A DNA stretch of 43,324 nt from Ruminococcus sp. (GTDB lineage: Bacteria; Bacillota; Clostridia; Oscillospirales; Acutalibacteraceae): positions 1-43,324 of the forward strand of contig JAMPAE010000002.1 in NCBI GenBank assembly GCA_023667385.1, written 5' to 3'. Numbering within the stretch: the first letter of the stretch is position 1; every line of letters starts with the position of its first letter. Under the pieces are notes generated by a model. The model saw nothing but the letters and a program-made list of their open reading frames with translations, searched no databases and had not been told where the DNA came from. Of this stretch, positions 23,553-30,535 are shown one piece after another. A program made the position numbers and the translations under genes.

Positions 23553-24270
23553 AAACAAATATATAAAGGAATTTGATTCAATCCATACCTCTGACAGCTT
23601 CAGACAAAACACTATTGATTTGCTGAAGCAACACAAAATCAATTCCGTTAAGGAGGAAAAAACAATGCTAAAAAGAAAGTCAATGATACCTTTAGTCGCA
23701 ATCGTTTTGATTTTTGCGCTTGCGTGCAGTGCGTTTGCTGCGGCATATTTGCTTCGACCGTCTCAGGTTGCACAAAAGCTTAATGAGCCTGCACTTGAGC
23801 AAGTGTTCAAAGATAACGCAACAATTATCAACAAAACCGTTAAAAGCGGAGATTATGACATCACATTGATTGGTATTGCAAGCGGAAAAAATCTGGTTAA
23901 GTTTGCGGAAATCAACAAAACAAAGTCATATATTGTTGTTGCTGTATCACGTACTGATGGAACAAAGCTCAACATTATGGATAACAATCCAGTGTCATTC
24001 ACACTTGTTTTTGGCGGCATTGCGCCGTGGCAATTCAATGGATTTGATCTTTCGTTCCGTGCTGAATCCTTTGTTGAAAACGGAACATATTATTCGCTTT
24101 TCTGTTATGATGATATTAGCAGCTACGCCGAAAATGGCCTGAGCATCTTCGCTTTTGACGGAGAATTACTTGCTCCGTCACCGAATGTTTTCACCTTTGA
24201 CAGTGAAAGCGGCAAAACATCGTATAATGCAAACTACAATGGAATTAAGGCGGAGTTTAAGATTAAATAA
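23545..24270 (+). CDS. Anti-sigma factor-like membrane protein (DUF4179-like)
   Basis: 241 residues. The N-terminal 40 residues ('FDSIHTSDSFRQNTIDLLKQ') form the presumed cytosolic sigma-binding part. One membrane segment (about 48-68) and an extracytoplasmic domain of about 170 residues follow. The ATG at 23545 has AGGAG nine bases upstream and lies inside the end of the sigma gene. An in-frame ATG at 23665 (codon 41), directly before the membrane segment, has its own strong site AAGGAGG (23650-23656), so a second, shorter product lacking the sigma-binding part is possible. Family assignment rests on context and domain layout. Confidence 0.82.
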   Translation: MDKNKYIKEFDSIHTSDSFRQNTIDLLKQHKINSVKEEKTMLKRKSMIPLVAIVLIFALACSAFAAAYLLRPSQVAQKLNEPALEQVFKDNATIINKTVKSGDYDITLIGIASGKNLVKFAEINKTKSYIVVAVSRTDGTKLNIMDNNPVSFTLVFGGIAPWQFNGFDLSFRAESFVENGTYYSLFCYDDISSYAENGLSIFAFDGELLAPSPNVFTFDSESGKTSYNANYNGIKAEFKIK

Positions 24271-24283
24271 TACCATGTCATTC

Positions 24284-24312
24284 GGACTCGTTCGTTTCGG
24301 ACGAGTCCTTCT
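24284..24312 (+). terminator. Probable terminator of the ECF operon
   Basis: GGACTCGT (24284-24291) pairs with ACGAGTCC (24301-24308), followed by a modest T-rich tract, TTCTACTCTT. Confidence 0.6.
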
Positions 24313-24397
24313 ACTCTTATCTGTGGTCATGCATGGCAAAATCATTCATCCTAATTATTTTTAATCATCGTATTGCCAAAAATTCCCTCGAAAAGTC

Positions 24398-24426
24398 TTG
24401 ACAAGTTCACGTGATTGTGATAATAT
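24398..24426 (+). promoter_or_regulatory. Sigma-A promoter of the P-type ATPase gene
   Basis: TTGACA (24398-24403), 17-base spacer, TAATAT (24421-24426). Transcription should start near 24433, at the 5' edge of the riboswitch. Confidence 0.88.
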
Positions 24427-24440
24427 GCAGTTAATCAATA

Positions 24441-24540
24441 AAGCACCTTTTTAAAGGGGAGTAGCTTTCGCTGCAAATCATCATCACGTCTTTTCAGACT
24501 GGTTTGCAGGTCGGATTTTCGGCAGCAAGACCTTTATCAG
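24441..24540 (+). ncRNA. yybP-ykoY manganese riboswitch
   Basis: The sequence shows the conserved core AAAGGGGAGTAGC (24453-24465), the ATCATCATC segment (24476-24484), an internal hairpin with GTCTTTTCAGAC (24488-24499) and the 3' GGCAGCAAGACCTTT (24521-24535). These are the hallmarks of the yybP-ykoY class, which binds Mn2+ between two loop receptors. P1 is formed by AAAGG (24453-24457) and CCTTT (24531-24535). The following P-type ATPase fits known members such as yoaB. Confidence 0.93.
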
Positions 24541-24590
24541 AATTTACGGCGAATTATGGGCGTAGATTCTGCTAAAGGTCTTTATTAATT
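24527..24590 (+). terminator. Riboswitch-controlled terminator
   Basis: AAGACCTTTA (24527-24536) pairs with TAAAGGTCTT (24573-24582), extended by CAGAAT/ATTCTG, followed by TTTATTAATTT. CCTTT is shared with riboswitch P1, so Mn2+-stabilised P1 should block the terminator: an ON switch. The U tract is weak. Confidence 0.75.
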
Positions 24591-24648
24591 TCCTGTTTTT
24601 GTGCAAAACTTAAATCAGGATATATTCAAATCAGAAAGGATGACACAG

Positions 24649-27336
24649 ATGAAGTACTATCTTCAAACCGTTGACGAAACTTTTGAATCAGTCAAAAGCT
24701 CACCAAACGGTATCACAGAAAACGAAGCCGCAGCACGCCTTGAGAAAAACGGCAAAAACAAGCTCAAGGAAGGCGAAAAGGTTTCAATGCTTTCACGCTT
24801 TTTTGATCAGCTTAAAGACCCGATGATTATTATTCTGATCATCGCCGCAGTCATTTCGGCAATCACGGGCTTTTTTGAAGCAAAAGCGGCCGGTGAAGCA
24901 TTCATTCCAACCGACACAATCATCATTATGGTTGTTGTCATCATCAATGCAGTTCTTGGTGTGTTCCAGGAAAGCAAGGCAGAGGCAGCAATTGAAGCAC
25001 TTCAGGAAATGTCGGCTGCAACATCAAAGGTAATTCGTGACGGCAAGCAAGTTAATGTTAAAAGTGAGGACCTTGTTGTCGGCGATGTAATTGTGCTTGA
25101 AGCAGGTGACGCTGTTCCCGCTGACTGCCGTATTTTTGAATGTGCCAGCATGAAAATTGAAGAAGCTGCACTGACGGGCGAATCAGTTCCCGTTAACAAA
25201 GTGATGGAGCTTCTCAATGTTAAGGAAAACAATGAAGTCCCCCTCGGCGACAGAAAAAACATGGCTTACATGGGCTCAACCGTTGTTTACGGCAGAGGTA
25301 AAGCTGTTGTTGTTGCAACCGCAATGGATACTGAAATGGGTAAAATCGCCGATGCAATCGCAAAAGCCGAAGACAACGAAACTCCGCTTCAGAAGAAGCT
25401 CAACCAGCTTTCAAAAGTGTTGACATGGCTTGTGCTCGGCATCTGCATTTTCATTTTCGCTTTCCAAATCATCATGACCTTTGTCAGAGGTGATGCTCTT
25501 TCATTTGACCTTGCACTTTCAGTGTTTATGACTGCGGTATCACTTGCAGTTGCTGCAATTCCTGAAGGTTTGGCTGCAGTTGTCACAATCGTGCTTTCAA
25601 TCGGCGTCACAAATATGTCAAAGAAAAATGCAATCATCAGAAAGCTCACTGCCGTTGAAACTCTCGGCTGTGCTCAGATAATCTGTTCAGACAAAACAGG
25701 TACCCTCACTCAGAACAAGATGACCGTTGTTGATCATTACGGCGACGATGAAAACCTCATTGCAAAAGCAATGGCTCTTTGCTGCGATGCTGACATCGAC
25801 GAAAACGGCGAAGTGATTGGTGAACCAACAGAAGCTGCACTTGTTGACTATGCAAACAAGCTTGGCATGAACAAACACAGCCTTGCTGCCGAATGTCCAA
25901 GAATCGGCGAAGCACCGTTTGATTCAGGCAGAAAGATGATGTCAACCGTTCATCAAACAGCAGACGGAATCGTTCAGTATACCAAAGGCGCACCCGATGA
26001 AATTTTGAAAAAGTGCACCCACGCTCTTATAAACGGTCAGGTCGTTGAGTTCACTCAGGATATAAAAGATGAGGTGCTCAAAAATAACAAGGCAATGGCT
26101 GACAAAGCACTTCGTGTACTTGCTGTCTCCATGAGAAAACATGACAATGCACCAAGCAATTTTTCACCCGAAGCGCTTGAAAACGACCTTATCTTTGTTG
26201 GTCTGACCGGTATGATTGACCCGGTTCGCCCGGAGGTTAAGGCTGCAATTGAGGAGTGCCGCAAGGCGGGTATTACCCCAATTATGATTACCGGCGACCA
26301 CAAAGATACCGCCGTTGCAATTGCAACCGAACTTGGAATTATCGACGATCCGTCACACGCAATCACAGGTGCCGAGCTTAACGAAATCAGCGACGAAGAT
26401 TTTGCCGAAAAAGTTACTCAGTATTTTGTTTATGCACGTGTTCAGCCCGAACATAAGACGAGAATCGTCAATGCGTGGAAGGCACGTGGCATGATTACCG
26501 CCATGACAGGCGACGGCGTAAATGATGCGCCATCAATCAAAAGTGCCGACATCGGCATCGGCATGGGTATCACCGGCACAGATGTTACCAAAAACGTTGC
26601 GGACATGGTGCTTGCCGATGACAACTTTGCAACCATCGTCGGAGCTGTTTCAGAAGGCAGACGAATTTATGATAACATCAGAAAAGCCATTCAGTTCCTG
26701 CTCGGTTCAAACCTTGCGGAAGTGCTTTCAATCTTTGTTTCGTCAATGCTCAACTTCACAATTCTCCGTCCGCCTCACTTGCTGTTCATCAACCTTGTCA
26801 CAGACTGCTTCCCGGCACTTGCGCTTGGACTTGAAAAGCCCGAAAGCAACCTGATGAATCGTCAGCCGAGAAAGAGCGATGATGGTATCTTCGCCGGCGG
26901 CATGGGCATCGACTGTCTCTATCAGGGCGTTCTGGTAACATTGCTCACACTCGCAGCTTTCTTCATCGGTGAATACAGAGAAACAGGCCACTGGGCATTT
27001 ATGAACATTGCAGACTGCGCAGAAGGCATGACAATGGCATTCCTCACAATGTCAATGTGCGAAATTTTCCATTCGTTTAATATGCGCTCACAGCGTGGCA
27101 GCGTGCTTGCAATGAGCCTGAAGCAAAAATCACACAACAAGGCTTTGTATCTTTCAATGGTTGCTTCGCTTGTGCTCACAACGGCGCTCATTGAAATACC
27201 ATTCCTTGCAAACGCATTCGGCTTTGCAAGCCTTGGCATCATTGACTATGCAATTTCAATCGCACTTGCATTTAGCATCATCCCGATTGTTGAAATCATC
27301 AAACTCATCCAGCGCTCACTTAGCAAGAGCAAATAA
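24649..27336 (+). CDS. P2A-type cation-transporting ATPase (Mn2+/Ca2+ exporter)
   Basis: 895 residues, full length. Actuator TGES at 176-179, phosphorylated Asp348 in DKTGTLT, nucleotide domain 'KGAPDEIL', hinge 'TGDGVNDAPSIKSADIGIGMGITGTD'. The ion-binding residues match SERCA-type pumps: Pro305-Glu306-Gly307-Leu308 in M4, Asn688 and Glu691 in M5, and Asn715, Thr718 and Asp719 in M6 ('NLVTD'). The site is thus Ca2+-like, but the Mn2+ riboswitch upstream argues that Mn2+ efflux is the physiological job. The ATG at 24649 is chosen for AGAAAGG about nine bases upstream; ATG 24640 abuts that site. Monocistronic. Confidence 0.95.
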   Translation: MKYYLQTVDETFESVKSSPNGITENEAAARLEKNGKNKLKEGEKVSMLSRFFDQLKDPMIIILIIAAVISAITGFFEAKAAGEAFIPTDTIIIMVVVIINAVLGVFQESKAEAAIEALQEMSAATSKVIRDGKQVNVKSEDLVVGDVIVLEAGDAVPADCRIFECASMKIEEAALTGESVPVNKVMELLNVKENNEVPLGDRKNMAYMGSTVVYGRGKAVVVATAMDTEMGKIADAIAKAEDNETPLQKKLNQLSKVLTWLVLGICIFIFAFQIIMTFVRGDALSFDLALSVFMTAVSLAVAAIPEGLAAVVTIVLSIGVTNMSKKNAIIRKLTAVETLGCAQIICSDKTGTLTQNKMTVVDHYGDDENLIAKAMALCCDADIDENGEVIGEPTEAALVDYANKLGMNKHSLAAECPRIGEAPFDSGRKMMSTVHQTADGIVQYTKGAPDEILKKCTHALINGQVVEFTQDIKDEVLKNNKAMADKALRVLAVSMRKHDNAPSNFSPEALENDLIFVGLTGMIDPVRPEVKAAIEECRKAGITPIMITGDHKDTAVAIATELGIIDDPSHAITGAELNEISDEDFAEKVTQYFVYARVQPEHKTRIVNAWKARGMITAMTGDGVNDAPSIKSADIGIGMGITGTDVTKNVADMVLADDNFATIVGAVSEGRRIYDNIRKAIQFLLGSNLAEVLSIFVSSMLNFTILRPPHLLFINLVTDCFPALALGLEKPESNLMNRQPRKSDDGIFAGGMGIDCLYQGVLVTLLTLAAFFIGEYRETGHWAFMNIADCAEGMTMAFLTMSMCEIFHSFNMRSQRGSVLAMSLKQKSHNKALYLSMVASLVLTTALIEIPFLANAFGFASLGIIDYAISIALAFSIIPIVEIIKLIQRSLSKSK

Positions 27337-27342
27337 AAACTC

Positions 27343-27374
27343 AATCCGCTCCGTTAATACGGGGCGGATTTTTT
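27343..27374 (+). terminator. Intrinsic terminator of the P-type ATPase gene
   Basis: AATCCGC-T-CCGT / ACGG-G-GCGGATT hairpin (27343-27370) followed by TTTT. Confidence 0.92.
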
Positions 27375-27596
27375 AATGAAAAATTAGGCGTGAGAAGTTA
27401 GGAATGGAATGTATGCGGGGATGGACTATGACTGCGGTTAGGCTGATAAGCCATTTTTTCATTAGCTCTTCACTGAAATCTCATATAGGATTACGTCACC
27501 CTCGATACACCGTAGAAAGCAAATTTTCATCTTAAATCCATCATAACTATATTGTGACATATCTAAACTTTGCTCGTCTCACAACTCCCATGCACA
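27375..27596. other. Intergenic region without recognisable gene
   Basis: I see no frame with a ribosome site, no promoter of quality and no conserved motif. The left part (27376-27420) has the G/A-rich 'ttaggaatggaatg' look of decayed repeats. Confidence 0.5.
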
Positions 27597-27628
27597 GCAA
27601 AAAGCCGCCCGGAAGGACGGCTTTTTGC
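27597..27628 (-). terminator. Bidirectional terminator after the UspA-like gene
   Basis: GCAAAAAGCCG (27597-27607) pairs with CGGCTTTTTGC (27618-27628); T runs fall inside the arms on both strands. Confidence 0.8.
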
Positions 27629-27680
27629 ATCAGAGAGAAAAAATGAAAAAACAAAGTGCAAATTGATGAGGTGGCTCCCA

Positions 27681-28103
27681 TCAACTGCAAACGGGTTGGT
27701 TAGCTTCAAACGGAAGAATGTTGTAAACCTTATCTCCGTCAACCATGCTGATTGGCAGTTCCGGAATGAGAAGATGTATCATTGTCACAAAGCCGTTGCT
27801 GTCTTCGCCGGGGAAACCGACAACAAGAAGCTCAGGTTTTGTTTTTGAAATGTGCGCAGCAATGGTATAAGTCGGCTCGTCACTGAAATAGACAGCCATT
27901 TCGCCGCCCTCTGCCTTTGCATAGCCGTAAAGGCGGTCGAGAATCTGAGGATCGGTTCGTTCTTCGTTAAATTCCATCGGAAGCACAGAAATGACTTCAA
28001 GCTTTGCATCGTTCTTTTCTGCAAGCACTTTGCCTGCCGCCACAAGAAGCTTTGATGATTCCTGCGGTGTGACGCAAACCAGAACGGTTTTTCTGCTGTT
28101 CAT
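27681..28103 (-). CDS. UspA-like universal stress / KdpD Usp-domain-like protein
   Basis: 140 residues of alpha/beta Usp fold: 'TVLVCVTPQESSKLLVAAGKVLAEKNDAKLEVISVLP' at 6-42 is typical of the KdpD-type Usp domain, and 'PELLVVGFPGEDSNG' near 90-104 takes the place of the ATP-binding GxxGxxG loop, which is not intact. It is a stand-alone cytosolic protein. AAAGGAGG precedes the ATG. Upstream, 11-base-phased direct repeats suggest control by an OmpR-type regulator. Role unknown beyond the fold. Confidence 0.75.
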   Translation of the reverse strand: MNSRKTVLVCVTPQESSKLLVAAGKVLAEKNDAKLEVISVLPMEFNEERTDPQILDRLYGYAKAEGGEMAVYFSDEPTYTIAAHISKTKPELLVVGFPGEDSNGFVTMIHLLIPELPISMVDGDKVYNILPFEANQPVCS

Positions 28104-28146
28104 TTGAACTTACCTCCTTTGTATCTTGACTTAATAATAGAATTAC

Positions 28147-28187
28147 AACCTAAAGGTAACCTAAAAGGAATAATTACAAATTTGTAA
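28147..28187. promoter_or_regulatory. Direct repeats and palindrome upstream of the UspA-like gene
   Basis: AACCTAAA occurs at 28147-28154 and 28158-28165, exactly 11 bases apart (minus strand TTTAGGTT). A perfect 14-base palindrome, TTACAAATTTGTAA, lies at 28174-28187. The region separates the UspA-like gene (-) from the small peptide frame (+). The repeats suit an OmpR/PhoB-type regulator; the palindrome suits a dimeric repressor. TATTAT on the minus strand just downstream of the repeats is a possible -10. Confidence 0.5.
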
Positions 28188-28220
28188 CAATAATAAAAAT
28201 AAATTAAAGGACTTGGGCAC

Positions 28221-28328
28221 TTGTTCTCTTCAGCAAATCCGTTCTTCGCAGCACTGCTTGAAAAATTTGAGGACATCTTCAAATTCTTCGAGAATCTGTT
28301 TGAAATGTTTTTCAAACGTCTTGGCTAA
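28221..28328 (+). CDS. Second small amphipathic peptide candidate, 35 residues
   Basis: TTG at 28221 with AAAGGA nine bases upstream opens 35 codons ending in TAA; an in-frame stop at 28200 precedes it. The peptide begins MFSSANPFF and ends in FEMFFKRLG. Its core, FAALLEKFEDIFKFFENLF, is a strongly amphipathic Phe/Leu/Glu/Lys helix with nine Phe overall. A terminator follows about 50 bases later. It resembles the 29-aa peptide at 19747 in size, composition and isolated position, not clearly in sequence. The TTG start and the weak promoter keep confidence low. Confidence 0.42.
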   Translation: MFSSANPFFAALLEKFEDIFKFFENLFEMFFKRLG

Positions 28329-28374
28329 TTGTTAAATAGTATTCACAGCACCGCTTGTTTCATTCACAGCGAAA

Positions 28375-28413
28375 GAAAAACATCAGCTTCATTACTGAAG
28401 CCGGCGTTTTTTT
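28375..28413 (+). terminator. Intrinsic terminator after the 35-aa peptide frame
   Basis: AAAAAC...GCTTCA / TGAAGC...GTTTTTTT hairpin, with loop TTAC and two internal mismatches. The rest of 28414-28555 shows no gene. Confidence 0.7.
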
Positions 28414-28555
28414 GTAAAATATATAAGTAAGTGTGTTGGTTAGATCGGCATCGAAAAGGGTGAAATAAGGCAGTATTGATAAAACAAGAACGCCCGTATT
28501 GTATAAACATTATTAAGCAACTCGCCTATCCATGTTTTCATCATCCTATTCATAT

Positions 28556-28595
28556 AAAAAACAGCAAGCAGATAAGCGTTTCTGCTTATCTGCTT
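28556..28595 (-). terminator. Intrinsic terminator of the SDR gene
   Basis: Twelve-base perfect arms AAGCAGATAAGC (28566-28577) and GCTTATCTGCTT (28584-28595); the minus-strand read continues GCTG TTTTTT. Confidence 0.88.
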
Positions 28596-28616
28596 ATGAC
28601 GTTTATCATTTACTTA

Positions 28617-29639
28617 TTATTCGCCCTTCATTTCAAGAAGCTTAACCGTACCGTTATATGATGCTTCAGAAACTCTGATTGAATCTGCAATGGCTGCTTC
28701 AATGTCATCATCCTCAACACCGAGCGCACGACAATATGCATCGTTGATGAAAAGGTCAACGTCCATGATGTCTGCAACTTTGAACGGAGGAAGACCTGCG
28801 TCGATTCCTTTTTCTTTATAGAGCTTAATCATTTTGATTAAGCCCATTTTCATCATCCACGGTGCAACACCAATGATTTTTCTGTCTCTGCCCATACCCC
28901 TTGCTTCATAAACAATGGCAAGGAATTTGTCCCACTTATAGTTATACATACTGATTGGAATTGCTTCAAAGCCGCTCTTTTGTCTTTCAGCAGCACCGGC
29001 AATTGCCTGACCAACCTGTCTGCAAGTGAGCATCGCTGTGCCTCCCTTCGGATACATGGTGAACGGCCATTTATCCATGAAAGCAATCTGTTCAATGAGA
29101 ATTGTCCAAACAGGCTTACGTCCCGGCTGTGTGCCGAAGATATACGGAAGTTCAAGAACAGCAACTGAGAAGTTATCATCAGAAAATGATTCACAAACTT
29201 CTTCCTGCATAAGTCTTGATTTGATATATTGGCTCTTCTCGTCCATTCTCATTTCAGGTCTTGTTTTTGCAAGGTATGAGAAATATGAGCCAAGAACAAC
29301 AGCCCTCTTTACACCTGCTTTTTTGCAAAGCGGGAAGATTCTTTCAAGCGGAGCAATGTTGTACTTCTTGTAATATTCCAAAACAGGAGCGGGAAATTCA
29401 ACTCTTTCGTCAACGCCTGCTGCAAAGATGAAAACATCCTGACCTTTGAGGAGTGCTTCAATTTCCTCATCTGTTTTCTTGTTAATGTCGCCGAAAATGA
29501 TTTCCATTTCCTCCGGAATCGGAGCTCCTTCGGGAAGCGGAGGGAGAGCAACAGAAGTTACTTTGTGACCCTTGTTAATCAAGCAAGTTGCGGCTTCACA
29601 ACCGAGAAGTCCGGTTCCGCCAATCATAAATATGTTCAT
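28617..29639 (-). CDS. NAD(P)-dependent epimerase/dehydratase (extended SDR)
   Basis: 340 residues. The N-terminal Rossmann motif 'MIGGTGLLGCEAATCLINKGHKV' (5-27) binds NAD(P). 'DVFIFAAG' near 68, and 'GSYFSYL' followed by 'SQYIKSRLMQEE' near 117-147, hold the Ser and the Tyr-x3-Lys-like catalytic site (YIKSR, with Lys two residues after Tyr and Arg four after, so not a canonical YxxxK). Substrate unknown; relatives act on nucleotide sugars or related metabolites. It is monocistronic, with its own promoter at 29682-29710. Confidence 0.88.
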   Translation of the reverse strand: MNIFMIGGTGLLGCEAATCLINKGHKVTSVALPPLPEGAPIPEEMEIIFGDINKKTDEEIEALLKGQDVFIFAAGVDERVEFPAPVLEYYKKYNIAPLERIFPLCKKAGVKRAVVLGSYFSYLAKTRPEMRMDEKSQYIKSRLMQEEVCESFSDDNFSVAVLELPYIFGTQPGRKPVWTILIEQIAFMDKWPFTMYPKGGTAMLTCRQVGQAIAGAAERQKSGFEAIPISMYNYKWDKFLAIVYEARGMGRDRKIIGVAPWMMKMGLIKMIKLYKEKGIDAGLPPFKVADIMDVDLFINDAYCRALGVEDDDIEAAIADSIRVSEASYNGTVKLLEMKGE

Positions 29640-29681
29640 TCAATCCACCATCCTAAACTGCTGAAAAATCAGCTTTTTTAT

Positions 29682-29710
29682 ATAATACTATGATAATACA
29701 AATTTGTCAA
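29682..29710 (-). promoter_or_regulatory. Sigma-A promoter of the SDR gene
   Basis: Minus strand TTGACA (29705-29710), 17-base spacer, TATTAT (29682-29687). The short leader contains a small hairpin, AAGCTGA/TCAGC. Confidence 0.88.
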
Positions 29711-29836
29711 CTTTAAATCAAAATTATTAACAAAATATGAATATAAGAGATAATTCTTCTGCATATTGACAATAAAAATATCACTGCAAAACATACGGAT
29801 TACAGTGATATTGATTGTTTTATTCGCATTATGCCC

Positions 29837-30084
29837 TGTGCACACTCATGCGCCTTTATCGTCCACAAGAAATAAGGCTGTCGAGAAAGGTGTATGATGA
29901 CGTTTTCTTTGCCCCGAAGCCGTACAAAAGTACTGCGAGAGGGCAAAAAAGCGGCAAGTGCGCAAATTCAGCGATATAGCTCGATGCTATATCGCTGAAT
30001 AATTTTGGTTATATTTAATGTTAATAAATTCTTTACTTTATTATCCACTCTTGTGCACGCTCATGCGCCTTTATCGACAGCCTT
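29837..30084. repeat. Repeat-bounded, hairpin-rich intergenic element
   Basis: A 25-base direct repeat, starting TGTGCAC and ending CGCCTTTATCG, lies at 29837-29861 and 30052-30076 with one mismatch. A perfect 11-base inverted repeat, AAGGCTGTCGA (29874-29884) / TCGACAGCCTT (30074-30084), lies just inside the left copy and across the right copy. Inside are two hairpins: TTTGCCC (29908-29914) / GGGCAAA (29941-29947), and a 15-base perfect stem (29966-29980 with 29986-30000). The right edge covers the iscU stop codon. No coding frame. It may be a miniature mobile element or a structured 3' UTR of the isc operon. Confidence 0.65.
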
Positions 30085-30511
30085 AAATTGAGCAGTGGTC
30101 ATCGTGATCCTCAATCTTGCCAACAATTGGCTCCGGATCGATGCCCTGACGTGTGTAGTAGTCAGCGATTGCAGCCTTGATTGCCTGCTCTGCAAGAACC
30201 GAGCAGTGAATTTTAACTGCCGGAAGCCCGTCAAGCGCTTCAACAACCGCCTTGTTTGTGAGCTTCAAAGCCTCTGAAAGCGGCTGACCTTTGATCATAT
30301 CAGTTGCAATTGAGCTTGTTGCAATTGCCGATGCACAGCCATATGTGTTGAATTTAACATCAACGATGATGTCATTTTCAATTTTGAGATACATCTTCAT
30401 GATGTCGCCGCATTTTGCGTTGCCGATTTCACCAATGCCGTTTGCATCATCAAGCTTACCAACATTGTGCGGGTTGGCAAAATGTTCCATTACTTTTTCT
30501 GAATATTCCAT
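30083..30511 (-). CDS. iscU: Fe-S cluster scaffold protein IscU/NifU N-terminal type
   Basis: 142 residues with the three conserved ligand cysteines in 'IGNAKCGDIMKMY' (near 35), 'NTYGCASAIATSS' (near 60) and 'KIHCSVLAEQAI' (near 103), plus the neighbouring Asp in CGD. The C-terminus ends in a His/Asp-rich tail ('DHDDHCSI'). It assembles [2Fe-2S]/[4Fe-4S] clusters with the cysteine desulfurase encoded just upstream. Last gene of the iscR-nifS-iscU operon; its stop codon lies in the repeat element. Confidence 0.96.
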   Translation of the reverse strand: MEYSEKVMEHFANPHNVGKLDDANGIGEIGNAKCGDIMKMYLKIENDIIVDVKFNTYGCASAIATSSIATDMIKGQPLSEALKLTNKAVVEALDGLPAVKIHCSVLAEQAIKAAIADYYTRQGIDPEPIVGKIEDHDDHCSI

Positions 30512-30535
30512 GGTTATACTCCTTAATATGTTAAT

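Noticed and set aside
28476..28661. 61-codon plus-strand frame before the SDR gene end.
   Set aside because: No ribosome site, and it runs through the SDR terminator and into the SDR coding region.
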